Positions 10,637 to 20,081 of a stretch of DNA of 32,863 nt are shown in pieces (position 1 is the first letter of the stretch; every line of letters begins with the position of its first letter). The DNA comes from Candidatus Saccharimonadota bacterium (lineage in GTDB: Bacteria > Patescibacteriota > Saccharimonadia > Saccharimonadales > UBA10212), in contig JACPKF010000005.1 in NCBI GenBank assembly GCA_016187125.1, positions 1 through 32,863 on the forward strand. Direction: 5' to 3'. A model generated the notes under the pieces. The model searched no databases and was not told the origin of the DNA. It saw only the letters and a list, made by a program, of their open reading frames with translations. The translations under genes and the position numbers were made by a program.

Positions 10637-11875
10637 TTAACGTCTTTTAAAGCGTCTCAAAATACTGTTCAGGCTGCTGCTAACAGATTGCACGATGCCC
10701 GTAGGTAGCTCATCAAACATGCCCGACTGCGGCGGACCTAGCAGCATGTCAAGCATCATTAGTCCAACGGCTGGTGCAAAAACAGTTTCGTCGATATCGT
10801 CTACGACTCTGGGAATATAATTCCACTTGCCGACTCTGGCCGGCAGTTGTAGTACGTCTTTGGTAAGGTCAACTAAACCTGGCAGTTTGGCGGAACCGCC
10901 GACCAAGACAATGCCGCCGGGCAACTTGCGAGAGCGATGAATTTTTTTAAATTCCCTGTCTACATATTCCAGTATTTCTTCGACTCGGGCTTCGGTAATT
11001 ATGCGCATCATCTCGCGGTCAAAGCGAATTTCTTCGCCAGACTTTACAAAACTGCCCTCGCCCGAAGCGGCTTTAGACAGGCTGGCATGTTTAACTTTGA
11101 TAAGATCAGCCACATCAAGGTCGGTCTTTAAGCCGATGGCCAGATCATTAGTTATATGATTGCCCCCCATTGGTATAACGGCTATATGCTCCACTTCTCC
11201 GTCTTCGATAACTACAACATTGGTAGTGGCAGCGCCAATATCAACCACTGCCACCCCCGAATCTTTTTGTTTGCGGTCCAAAACGGCTTCGGCGGCGGCT
11301 AAACTACTGACTGTCCGATGGGCAGCCCCCAGCTCGGCTCTATCTAAAACTTGTTCTAAACTCTTAAGAGCCGGCGTGGAGGCCAGCAGTATGTGAGTGT
11401 CAACTTCCAGCCGAACACCGTGCATGCCAACCGGGTTTTTTATATTGTCTTGTCCGTCCAGCCGATAATTTTTGGCAAAAACCTGAATAATATCCTTATT
11501 GGCCGGCAGTTGTACAATGGTAGCGGCTTCTTCGACTCGAAGCCGATCTTCGTGCGAGATTTCGCGGTCCGGCGAGGAAATAGCAATCACGCCTTTGCTA
11601 TTAATACCCTCTACATGAGAGCCATTGACATTAACGGTAGCGCTTTTAAGCTCGCGACCGCTGACTCGTTCGGCCTCAGTAATAGCCGCTATGACGGCTT
11701 GTGCTACTTCGTCCACATGAGCCACATTACCTTTGCGCATACCACTGTTGGGCGCCGAAGTAGCGGCCAAGATATTAGGAGTTTGGGCATCGTTAGCCAG
11801 TTCGCCAACTACACAGCGAACAGCCTTAGTCCCGATATCCAGTCCGACAAAGTAGCTAAACTTTTCTTCTGTCAT
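10637..11875 (-). CDS. ftsA: Cell division protein FtsA
   Basis: 412 aa; FVGLDIGTKAVRCVVGEL, VVDIGAATTNVVV, GGIVLVGGSAKLPGL; upstream of ftsZ. Confidence 0.95.
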   Translation of the reverse strand: MTEEKFSYFVGLDIGTKAVRCVVGELANDAQTPNILAATSAPNSGMRKGNVAHVDEVAQAVIAAITEAERVSGRELKSATVNVNGSHVEGINSKGVIAISSPDREISHEDRLRVEEAATIVQLPANKDIIQVFAKNYRLDGQDNIKNPVGMHGVRLEVDTHILLASTPALKSLEQVLDRAELGAAHRTVSSLAAAEAVLDRKQKDSGVAVVDIGAATTNVVVIEDGEVEHIAVIPMGGNHITNDLAIGLKTDLDVADLIKVKHASLSKAASGEGSFVKSGEEIRFDREMMRIITEARVEEILEYVDREFKKIHRSRKLPGGIVLVGGSAKLPGLVDLTKDVLQLPARVGKWNYIPRVVDDIDETVFAPAVGLMMLDMLLGPPQSGMFDELPTGIVQSVSSSLNSILRRFKRR

Positions 11876-11883
11876 ACGGCCAT

Positions 11884-12009
11884 CGCCTTATAAGACAACC
11901 TTTCAGGGTTTCTCATCGCGCCGGGCACGGCCTTCGACTGCCGCTCAGGCCGCCCTGAGCTTGTCGAACGGGCGAAATAAATTCGATGCTCGGGCTGCTC
12001 TTCCCGAGA
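11884..12009. repeat. Mosaic repeat element, copy 2 (uninterrupted)
   Basis: Same block order as 7868-8126; contains CCTTCGACTGCCGCTCAGG and CCCTGAGCTTGTCGAACGGG arms. Confidence 0.75.
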
Positions 12010-12147
12010 AAAAAAGAAATTACGGGGATCTTTTTTGTTCATTGTTTATTGTTTATTGTTTATTGATTTGTACTTGCAGTATAACGCTAATGCTTGCCAA
12101 GAGGCAAGCTCAAGGTTACAGGTTGTAGGTTACAGGTTACAGAAATA

Positions 12148-12181
12148 AAAAACACCGCCAAATTTCTCTGGCGGTGTTTTT
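12148..12181. terminator. Bidirectional Rho-independent terminator
   Basis: AAAAACACCGCCA-aatttctc-TGGCGGTGTTTTT; directly 3' of the minus-strand gene at 12201. Confidence 0.9.
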
Positions 12182-12200
12182 GGCATAACGAAACGAATAT

Positions 12201-12704
12201 TTAACGTGGTTTGCGGTGAGGTGGCACTTTATCAGCCGGAACAAGGTGGTCTGCCAAATTCTTCACGAAATCAAAGTCTTTTTGCTCCATTTCCATAAGC
12301 CCAGATTGACCTAGACTTTGGTACTGTGCCTCTTTATTACCGTGCGGATAAATTGTTAAGTACGAAAAGTCTTCGAAGTCATGTCCGAAAGGCTTAGTAC
12401 CCCGTCTAATTTTGCCCAAACTACGAACACCAACAAATCCAAAATGATCTTCAGCCTTTTCTCCTTCTAGGCCAAGCTCGCTACCTTTTATAGCTTCAGT
12501 AGCCAGCACTTGTCGAAACCCTGCATGTTTCCAGTGTGACTCTACCGAATAGGCGTCCGCTAGAGGACGATCTGGTCGACGTCCGGCAAAAGGCTCGCTA
12601 TATTCAATGGCAGTCAAAATTTGAGATGCCACTCCAGCGACCAATGCTTCCCTAGGCGCAGTGCGCTCAGCTTGTCTAACTTTTTTATATAGCTGTTCTG
12701 TCAT
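12201..12704 (-). CDS. Hypothetical protein
   Basis: 167-aa ORF followed by a strong terminator; no recognised motif. Confidence 0.65.
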   Translation of the reverse strand: MTEQLYKKVRQAERTAPREALVAGVASQILTAIEYSEPFAGRRPDRPLADAYSVESHWKHAGFRQVLATEAIKGSELGLEGEKAEDHFGFVGVRSLGKIRRGTKPFGHDFEDFSYLTIYPHGNKEAQYQSLGQSGLMEMEQKDFDFVKNLADHLVPADKVPPHRKPR

Positions 12705-12779
12705 TTTTTTCCTTTCTTGCTTTTGTGAACTTAGCTGTATACTATCATACTTATGCTAAAAAGTCAACAAAAATCGGGA

Positions 12780-13148
12780 TTATTGAACCGGGTTGTGTAG
12801 TTTCAGACCTTCAATTTCGGAAAAATCTTCGGCATTAGCCGTCCAAAGCTCCAAGTGGTGGACCAAAGCCGTAGCCGCGATGATAGCGTCCGGTAAATGT
12901 AGGCCGGGCTTGAGACGTTTGAGTTTAATCGATTGGGCAATAATGGCTTCGTCAAGCTGATAGTTGACGGCCTGTTTAAAAAAGTCCTCAAAGGCTGCCT
13001 CGTCAGGCTTTTCAAGTAAATGCCAGCCCAAAACTTCTATTTGGATGACGCTACAAGCTGCCACCTCCCGCGATGATAGTTGCTTACGCAATTGGTCATA
13101 ACCGGGTTGGCGCGAATAGATAACAATATTACTATCTGCCAATATCAC
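12780..13148 (-). CDS. PIN-domain ribonuclease toxin (VapC-like)
   Basis: 122 aa; MILADSNIVIYS, EVLGWHLL, LPDAIIAATALVHHLELWTANAEDF acidic PIN motifs. Confidence 0.88.
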   Translation of the reverse strand: MILADSNIVIYSRQPGYDQLRKQLSSREVAACSVIQIEVLGWHLLEKPDEAAFEDFFKQAVNYQLDEAIIAQSIKLKRLKPGLHLPDAIIAATALVHHLELWTANAEDFSEIEGLKLHNPVQ

Positions 13149-13416
13149 GGATTACGCTACTCCATTCATCCACCTCGTCGCGTATGGCTCTTTGCCAGGC
13201 CACAGGATCGGTTATAGACTTCATGGCGCCGCGGTCGTCGGCTAATTTTTGTAGGTTCTGCATTGCCCGCGCAACATTGCCCGCGCGCAGCGCCGGATTA
13301 TTGGGTAGTCCGACTTTTTGGCCCAGTTTTAAGTTTTTAGCGTCAACATAAGCTTTGGGAACTCGTAAAGCATAGGAGTTACCGGTTTTTATAACTGTTG
13401 CCGTGTATTTACTCAT
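13132..13416 (-). CDS. AbrB/MazE-like antitoxin paired with the PIN toxin
   Basis: Probable start at MSKYTATVIKTGNSYALRVPKAYVDAKNLKLGQKV; the 3' end overlaps the toxin start by 17 bp. The track starts it at 13458. Confidence 0.75.
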   Translation of the reverse strand: MSKYTATVIKTGNSYALRVPKAYVDAKNLKLGQKVGLPNNPALRAGNVARAMQNLQKLADDRGAMKSITDPVAWQRAIRDEVDEWSSVIRDIGR

Positions 13417-13454
13417 AGTAACTACTATTGTATATATATTTATAGGCTTGTCAA

Positions 13455-14207
13455 TCAAATTTGAGTTAAAATCTCCGCACTCTTCTCTGTAACCAGCACT
13501 GTGTGCTCAAAATGAGCCACCAGGGAGCCATCACTCATCAGAACCGTCCATTTGTCTTTAGCTGTCTGGACTTGCCAGCCTCCCAAAGACGCCATTGGCT
13601 CAATAGCGATTGTCACGCCGCCATGTAAAACCGAACCATTACCTCTCACACCGTAGTTCGGGATATTTGGTTCCTCATGAATTTTATCGCCTACGCCGTG
13701 GCCGACTAAATCACGGATTATACCAAGCTTATAACGCTCCAAGGTCGTTTGAATAGCCGCCGATATATCGCCAACCCGGGTGCCATCGCCTCTTACAGCC
13801 TCTATTCCGGCCGACAAAGCCCTTTGGCTGCCGGCAAGCAAACGTTTTATATCAGAGGATGGTTGCGAGCCAATATATATGGTCGTAGCCCCGTCGGTTA
13901 TCAGACCCTTATAAATTACGCCTAGGTCTAGGCTCAGTAAATCACCTTTCTTAATGATTTTTTTTGACGATGGAATACCATGTACTAATTCCTGGTTAAG
14001 CGAAGTACAAAGTACATCTGGAAAGTCCTGATGATGTAAAAAGGCCGGTCTGGCTCCTAGAGCTTTGAGTTCTTTAGCTGCCATATTTGCCAGATCCTTG
14101 GTGCTCATACCAGGGGCAGCGGCCCGGCTAACTTGGTCTAAAACGCTGGCCAGAATGCGCCCCCCGGCGCGCATCGCCTCAATTTCGGCCGGGGTTTTGG
14201 CTCTCAC
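13455..14207 (-). CDS. map: Type I methionine aminopeptidase
   Basis: 250 aa; SLNQELVHGIPSSK, LLSLDLGVIYKGLITDGATT, GHGVGDKIHEEPNIPNYG. Confidence 0.95.
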   Translation of the reverse strand: MRAKTPAEIEAMRAGGRILASVLDQVSRAAAPGMSTKDLANMAAKELKALGARPAFLHHQDFPDVLCTSLNQELVHGIPSSKKIIKKGDLLSLDLGVIYKGLITDGATTIYIGSQPSSDIKRLLAGSQRALSAGIEAVRGDGTRVGDISAAIQTTLERYKLGIIRDLVGHGVGDKIHEEPNIPNYGVRGNGSVLHGGVTIAIEPMASLGGWQVQTAKDKWTVLMSDGSLVAHFEHTVLVTEKSAEILTQI

Positions 14208-14367
14208 GAGACGATCCCTTCAGTCGCTCCATTAACCATTTTCAATTGACCGTTTACCATACATTTACCATTAGCCATTAACCACTGATCATGGATAATG
14301 GTAAAAGGATACTGCATTGTGAAGGGTGAAAGGTGAACAGTGAAAAGTTCTCTAACGGGACTCATAA

Positions 14368-14907
14368 CTAAACTTTTAGCGCTGCCTGAATTTGAGCAGC
14401 AACGTCCTCGATAGAACGACCGCCGTCAACTTCTATAACCTCAAAGCCACAGCCTTTTAAATACTCAAGGCCCGGCAGCACGGAGTCTTCATAAAACTTA
14501 AGCCGCTTGTTGATTGCCTGTTGATTATCGTCGTGCCGAGCGCGAAGTTTTAGTCTCTTGACCGCCTGGTCTTTGGGAAGTCTAATATGAATAATGCCTG
14601 TCAGCTTAAGTTCGCCTTTTTTTATCTTCTCGGCCAGCCATTTGGCCTGATTCAGACTACGTGGACTGCCGTCGAGTATAAATTCATTTTTGTCGGCTCC
14701 GATGTTGATAAATTCTTTTTCTAAGAGAGGCAAAAGTATGCTATCAGGTACTAAAACACCCGATTCAACTGCCACTTTTACCTGTGGGTTATGTCTATTT
14801 TGTCTAAGAATATCGCCGCTTGTCACCATGGGAGCATTTAGACGCTTGGATAGCAATTCTGACTGTGTTCCTTTGCCGCTGCCGGCGATACCAAACAGAA
14901 TAATCAC
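14368..14907 (-). CDS. adk: Adenylate kinase family protein
   Basis: 179 aa; FGIAGSGKGTQSELLSKRL, TSGDILRQ, ILDGSPRSLNQAKWL. Confidence 0.88.
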   Translation of the reverse strand: MIILFGIAGSGKGTQSELLSKRLNAPMVTSGDILRQNRHNPQVKVAVESGVLVPDSILLPLLEKEFINIGADKNEFILDGSPRSLNQAKWLAEKIKKGELKLTGIIHIRLPKDQAVKRLKLRARHDDNQQAINKRLKFYEDSVLPGLEYLKGCGFEVIEVDGGRSIEDVAAQIQAALKV

Positions 14908-15026
14908 GAGGCGTTTACCTTTTTCCGTTTACCCTATTGCCATACTTTTACTTTTAGTCGTTTTCCATGGTGAATGGTCAATGGCCAATATATGGTGAAT
15001 AGTTAATGGTGAACAGTGAGCCATTG

Positions 15027-15473
15027 CTAGCTCAATACCTCTTTAACAAGACGGGCGATCGTGGCCCCATCGGCAGAACTGTCTAGTTTAGCTTTAACAG
15101 CACCAATAATTTTACCCATATCTTGCATCGAAGGAGAACCAAACTGGCTGATTTCTTCTTCAATGGCTGATTTTACAGCTGTCTCATCTAATTGTTCGGG
15201 TAGATAAGCCTCGATGATCTTTTTTTCGCTCAGTTCTTTAGCTGCCCGCTCGGTTTCTCCGGCCGTAGTATATATATCAGCTGCTTCTTGGCGTCTTTTA
15301 GCCTCAGCGGCCAAGACTTTTTGAACTTGTTCAATGCTTAGAGCTTCGATTTTAACATTTAAGTTGACGGCTTGGTACTGCAGGCCGTTTTTAAGGCCGC
15401 GTAGGGTTTCAACCTTAGCTTTATCCCCGGCTAGCATGGCAGCTTTTAGGTCTTTGTCTATTTGTTCCTGCAT
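15027..15473 (-). CDS. GatB/YqeY domain protein
   Basis: 148 aa; KVETLRGLKNGLQYQAV, AYLPEQLDE, MQDMGKIIGAVKAKL; next to rpsU. Confidence 0.88.
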   Translation of the reverse strand: MQEQIDKDLKAAMLAGDKAKVETLRGLKNGLQYQAVNLNVKIEALSIEQVQKVLAAEAKRRQEAADIYTTAGETERAAKELSEKKIIEAYLPEQLDETAVKSAIEEEISQFGSPSMQDMGKIIGAVKAKLDSSADGATIARLVKEVLS

Positions 15474-15615
15474 TTTAATAAATTCCTTTTTACCAGGCGC
15501 TAGGAAAAGCTAAGTTCTAAGTTTGGATTTATTCCAAGTCCGGCGCGATGAGAACGGGGTCCCCGGCAAAGTTTACTTTGTGGAGTGATAGTACCGTAGG
15601 TTTGTCTCATATATA

Positions 15616-15828
15616 TTATTTACCTAATTTAAGCTTTTTAATCTTGGCAGCTTTACGCTCGCGGCGAACAATCGCTTTGCTTCGCCTATCGCGCTTGCTA
15701 AGCGGTTTTTCAAAGTACTGGCCCATTTTGGCTTCGACCAGCACGCCTGATTGCTGTACCTTGCGTGAAAATCGGCGTAGAAGATTTTCGACCGATTCTT
15801 TAGAATCTTTTCTGGTAACTTGTATCAT
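15616..15828 (-). CDS. rpsU: 30S ribosomal protein bS21
   Basis: 70 aa; SVENLLRRFSRKVQQSGVLVEAK, FEKPLSKRDRRSKA. Confidence 0.9.
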   Translation of the reverse strand: MIQVTRKDSKESVENLLRRFSRKVQQSGVLVEAKMGQYFEKPLSKRDRRSKAIVRRERKAAKIKKLKLGK

Positions 15829-15992
15829 ATGCGGCCAATTGTACCCTAACAGATGAGAAAATGCAAAGTTGGGCGGGCCGCCATTATTCGTTTTCCGTTC
15901 ACCGTTTAGAGTGCTTTAGCCATTATCTATTCACCATAGCAAATGGTCCACAGTAAATGCACGGTAAATTGAAAATGGTCAAAGGTAAAAGG

Positions 15993-16283
15993 CTAAAGTT
16001 GCTGACGTCTAGTCTGGCTGGCTCGTTGCGATTTAAGCACAATACTTTGAAGCTCTTTAAAAATCGGAAAATTCTTGTTGGTATGGTAGACCTTGGTGTT
16101 ACTCTGGCGCTCGCTCATCAAAAAACCAATTTTTTCTAAACGCTTAAGTTCACGCTGGATATTGCCGGCATCCTCTTTGATTAGTTTTGCCAGACCTCTA
16201 ACATGCGTTTTAAAATCCGGATATTTAGCATAGACCACTATGATTTTTCGGCGCACCCTAGAAGTGATGAACGTGTCAAGCAT
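15993..16283 (-). CDS. Winged-helix DNA-binding protein (ArsR-like)
   Basis: 96 aa; LAKLIKEDAGNIQRELKRLEKIGFLMSERQSNTKVYHTNKNFPIFKELQSIV. Confidence 0.7.
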   Translation of the reverse strand: MLDTFITSRVRRKIIVVYAKYPDFKTHVRGLAKLIKEDAGNIQRELKRLEKIGFLMSERQSNTKVYHTNKNFPIFKELQSIVLKSQRASQTRRQQL

Positions 16284-16396
16284 CTAACACCCCTCTTATT
16301 GTTATTCGGACAACGAACAGTATAACCCAGCCGTCCGAGCCAATGCAATACTTCTCTGCTTGTCCCGTACCAAATCCTGAATTCAAGAAGAGGAAG

Positions 16397-16411
16397 TCCG
16401 CCTATGGCGGA
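16397..16411. repeat. Dispersed palindrome TCCGCCTATGGCGGA
   Basis: Identical to 4339-4353. Confidence 0.8.
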
Positions 16412-16468
16412 TCGGAATATCAAGTTTTTGGTGCGGGGTTAAATATTACGTAGTAGTAGAATGAAAAT

Positions 16469-18430
16469 ATGTTTTATTACGAGGTGGCTGTTGCCGATAG
16501 TCATTTCCGAGCTGACAAACCGCTTACATATAGCTCGGAAGATGAGCTCAAATCTTTGAATATAGTCACAGTTCCGCTACAAAACCGGGCAATAACAGGT
16601 TTTGTAATCAGAAAAGTTAGGCAGCCTGAATTTAAGACCAAGTCCATAAAAACTTTGTTAAGCGCTCAGCCATTGCCTAAACATTGCCTAAAATTAGCTA
16701 GTTGGCTTCAGGATTATTACTGCGTGAGTTTTGGCGACGCCCTTCGTCAGTTTGCTCCAAACCGGCCGACAATCAGGCGAACCGATACTCAACCTAAGCA
16801 ATTAAGCAGTCTTCCTCCGGCCGTTCAGATAGAGTTCAGCTTGCCTCTGACTACCGACCAACGCACGGCCATAAAAGCCATAGCTAAAAGCCCGTCCACG
16901 ACTATTTTGCTACACGGCGAAACGGGCAGTGGTAAGACTCGAGTCTATCTGGAACTGGCGCGAGAGGCATTGAACAAAGGCTGCTCGGTTATGTTTTTAA
17001 CGCCGGAGATAGCCCTAACTTCTCAACTAGCGGCAGCTGTCAGGCAACTTTTGCCCTATCCGGCATATGTCCTGCACTCTCAACTGTCTAGTGCCAAACG
17101 CAAACGAATCTGGTTCGGTATCCTAGAAGCAAAAGAACCAATAGTTATAATTGGACCGCGTTCGGCACTATTTAGTCCAGTCAATAATCTCGAGCTGATT
17201 ATCATGGACGAAGCTCATGAACCGGCCTACAAACAGCAGCAATCACCTCGTTATCATGCCGCCCGGCTGGCTAGCCAATTAGGCCATCTAGCTGACTCAA
17301 AAGTTATTATGGGTACGGCTACGCCGAGCATTGCCGATTATTATCTTGCAAAACAGCACAATTCCGTAGTCAGGATGCGTGAGCCGGCCATCAAACATTC
17401 TCACGGAGAGACTGTAGTTGAGATTATAGACATTAAAGACCGGCGTAATTTTAGTCGGAATCCCTATCTTTCCAATCAACTAATTGATGCTATAAGAACA
17501 ACACTTTCGGCCAAACAACAGGTTATACTCTATTTAAACCGCCGCGGTTCGGCTCGCTTGATACTTTGCAATGCTTGTGGCTGGCAACTGCTTTGTCCAA
17601 ACTGCGACGTGCCGCTTATTTACCACGGCGACCAGCACATCACTCGCTGCCATATCTGTGGTCACTCTCGGAAGCCGCCCTCATATTGCCCAAAGTGTCA
17701 AAATCCCGACATTATATATAGAAGTATTGGTACTAAAGCCTTAGTTGAGGTGGTAGCTAGGCTCTTCCCAGAATTTAAATCGCAACGCTTCGATAGCGAC
17801 AATTTGGCCGGCGAACATATAAATGAGGTTTATCACCAACTTAGAGTCGGTAAAATTGATATATTAATCGGCACTCAACTACTAGCCAAAGGTTTTGATC
17901 TGCCTAGGCTTGGCCTGGTTGGGATTGTGGCCGCCGAAACTTCGCTGGCTCTGCCCGATTTTACTAGCGAAGAAAGAGCCTTCCAACTGCTTTACCAGGT
18001 TATGGGACGAGTCGGCCGTGGCCACAGTCAGGGCCACGTGGTGGTCCAGAGCTATGATCCCAATAATATGGTGCTGCGAACTGCTACTGGCCGCAATTTT
18101 AATGAGTTTTACAAGCATGCCCTGTCACAGCGCCAGCAATTCAGGTTTCCGCCATATGCCCACTTGCTTCAGCTAAGCTGCCGGCGGGCCACCGAAAAAG
18201 GGGCGGTTATAGCAGCCGAGCGCTTAAAAAGGCGGCTGGCTGCCAGATCCGCCAGCTGGCGGATACCAGTGGAAATCATTGGTCCGGCGCCAAGTTTCTA
18301 CGCCCGCCGCGGCCGGCAATTCTATTATCAACTAGTCTTAAAAAGCAAAAAACGCGTTTATCTGCAAAAACTGGCAGAATTGGTACCCCAAGACTGGACT
18401 ATTGATTTAGACCCAATCAATTTACTTTAA
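16469..18430 (+). CDS. priA: Primosomal protein N' (PriA helicase)
   Basis: 653 aa; LLHGETGSGKTRVYLELA, IIMDEAHEPAYKQQQSPRYHAARLA, CNACGWQLLCPNCDVPLIYH..CHICGHSRKPPSYCPKC. Confidence 0.96.
   Translation: MFYYEVAVADSHFRADKPLTYSSEDELKSLNIVTVPLQNRAITGFVIRKVRQPEFKTKSIKTLLSAQPLPKHCLKLASWLQDYYCVSFGDALRQFAPNRPTIRRTDTQPKQLSSLPPAVQIEFSLPLTTDQRTAIKAIAKSPSTTILLHGETGSGKTRVYLELAREALNKGCSVMFLTPEIALTSQLAAAVRQLLPYPAYVLHSQLSSAKRKRIWFGILEAKEPIVIIGPRSALFSPVNNLELIIMDEAHEPAYKQQQSPRYHAARLASQLGHLADSKVIMGTATPSIADYYLAKQHNSVVRMREPAIKHSHGETVVEIIDIKDRRNFSRNPYLSNQLIDAIRTTLSAKQQVILYLNRRGSARLILCNACGWQLLCPNCDVPLIYHGDQHITRCHICGHSRKPPSYCPKCQNPDIIYRSIGTKALVEVVARLFPEFKSQRFDSDNLAGEHINEVYHQLRVGKIDILIGTQLLAKGFDLPRLGLVGIVAAETSLALPDFTSEERAFQLLYQVMGRVGRGHSQGHVVVQSYDPNNMVLRTATGRNFNEFYKHALSQRQQFRFPPYAHLLQLSCRRATEKGAVIAAERLKRRLAARSASWRIPVEIIGPAPSFYARRGRQFYYQLVLKSKKRVYLQKLAELVPQDWTIDLDPINLL
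18248..18263. repeat. In-gene palindrome TCCGCCAGCTGGCGGA in priA
   Basis: Perfect 16-bp palindrome encoding RSASWRI; identical to intergenic 4642-4657. Confidence 0.85.
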
Positions 18431-18507
18431 GGGGTATATCATATGACGTATCAGGTATAAGGTATGTACTTCAATACCTAATACCAAATACCCTATACTA
18501 AATACCT

Positions 18508-19080
18508 ATGGTAGCTAAAAAAGACCTTATTATTACCCTGCCCAATCAACATCTTCACGACAGGTCAAAAAAAGTGACTGTTATTAGCGATGAATACCGG
18601 CGAGTCATTGATGATATGAAGGCCGCCACACTAGACTGGGAAGCCAGTCGGCCTCATGAACTTGGCGTAGCCCTAGCAGCCATCCAGATTGACCAGCCCT
18701 ATAGGATAATTATCATCCGGGCTAATTTTGAAAACAAAACCAATCCAACTTTCAAGGTATTTATAAATCCGGAAATTATCAAAAGAGAGGGTGAGTTGGA
18801 GGAAGACTATGAAGGTTGTTTGAGTGTTAAGGACATTTATGGCAAGCTCCGCCGCTATAGCAAAGTCAGGTTGCGGGCTCTTGACGAAACCGGCCGAGTA
18901 ATAAGAGTCAAAGCCGAAGGCTTTTTGGCCCGAGTCATTCAACACGAAGTCGACCATATTAACGGTATAATGTTTGTCGACCATATCAAGGATCAACCGG
19001 ATGCTTTCTTTAAGCTAACCGAAGATGGAAAGCTAATCAATATAAGCTATGATGATGCCAAAGCTGGTATTTTTCGGTAA
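18508..19080 (+). CDS. def: Peptide deformylase
   Basis: 190 aa; GVALAAIQI, EGCLSV, QHEVDHINGIMFVD. Confidence 0.95.
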   Translation: MVAKKDLIITLPNQHLHDRSKKVTVISDEYRRVIDDMKAATLDWEASRPHELGVALAAIQIDQPYRIIIIRANFENKTNPTFKVFINPEIIKREGELEEDYEGCLSVKDIYGKLRRYSKVRLRALDETGRVIRVKAEGFLARVIQHEVDHINGIMFVDHIKDQPDAFFKLTEDGKLINISYDDAKAGIFR

Positions 19081-19990
19081 TGAACGCCTAGCCACCGGAG
19101 TTAGCACCGAAACTCCTGTTCTAAGGGCCTTAACTGCCAGCGGCTACGCCGTGGCCGCTGTAATTGCCAATCAAAACCAGCAGCGTTCTCGCCAAAATAG
19201 ACGGTTGGAAATCGCCTCTACCGCTAAGCAGTTAGGGGTCCCTCTATTACTACCAAACAAGTTGGAGACCATAAGCCGACAACTTCGAGAATTCCAGGCT
19301 GAGGTGGCAGTGCTAGTAGCTTATGGCAGTTTAATCCCCCAAGATATCATCAAAATTTTCCCTAAAGGGATCATCAATATTCACCCCTCGCTGCTACCGC
19401 TTTACCGCGGTCCAACGCCCATCGAACAGACTATCTTAGATGGAGTCACCCACACTGGTGCCAGCTTAATGAAACTTACGGCTCAAATGGACAGTGGCCC
19501 GGTCTATTACCAAAAATCTCTGGACATTTTGGGCAGCGAAACAAAACAAGAATTGGCCGATAAACTGCTGGAGCTAGGTAAAAACTTGTTAATCCAAAAA
19601 CTGCCGGCAATTTTGGATGGATCCTTAAAACCACTACCTCAAGATTTTGCCCAAGCGACCACTACCAGCTCGCTAAAGAAAACCGATGGCCAAATAAATT
19701 GGCAGCTGCCGGCCCAAATTATCGAGCGGCAAGTCCGGGCTTACCAGAGTTGGCCAAAAAGCCGGGCAAAAATATATGGACATGATGTAATAATTACAAA
19801 AGCCCGAGTTGCTGATAACCAAAATGACGGAGACTTAGTCATTTCTTGTGGTCCTGGCCTCGACGCCGAAGGGTCGAGGCTCCGACCAGAGCGTCAAAGT
19901 TGGCTGGAAATACAACAATTAACCGCACCGAGTGGCCGTACAATTTCCGGCACAGAATTTCTTCGCGGCTACCCCATAAGTAGAAACTAG
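19049..19990 (+). CDS. fmt: Methionyl-tRNA formyltransferase
   Basis: 313 aa; INIHPSLLPLYRGPTPIEQTILDG; called start overlaps the def 3' end by 32 bp. Confidence 0.94.
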   Translation: MMMPKLVFFGNERLATGVSTETPVLRALTASGYAVAAVIANQNQQRSRQNRRLEIASTAKQLGVPLLLPNKLETISRQLREFQAEVAVLVAYGSLIPQDIIKIFPKGIINIHPSLLPLYRGPTPIEQTILDGVTHTGASLMKLTAQMDSGPVYYQKSLDILGSETKQELADKLLELGKNLLIQKLPAILDGSLKPLPQDFAQATTTSSLKKTDGQINWQLPAQIIERQVRAYQSWPKSRAKIYGHDVIITKARVADNQNDGDLVISCGPGLDAEGSRLRPERQSWLEIQQLTAPSGRTISGTEFLRGYPISRN

Positions 19991-20081
19991 AAAATAGAAA
20001 CTAGTAATCAGTAGGCGTAAGCTTAGGTTTTGATACTTGAACTTGCTAATTTCTTGTTGCTAGTTGCTAGTTGCTAGTCTA

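Noticed and set aside
12030-12142. CRISPR-like array
   Set aside because: The repeated words are short, degenerate and contiguous, with no regular unique spacers and no cas genes.
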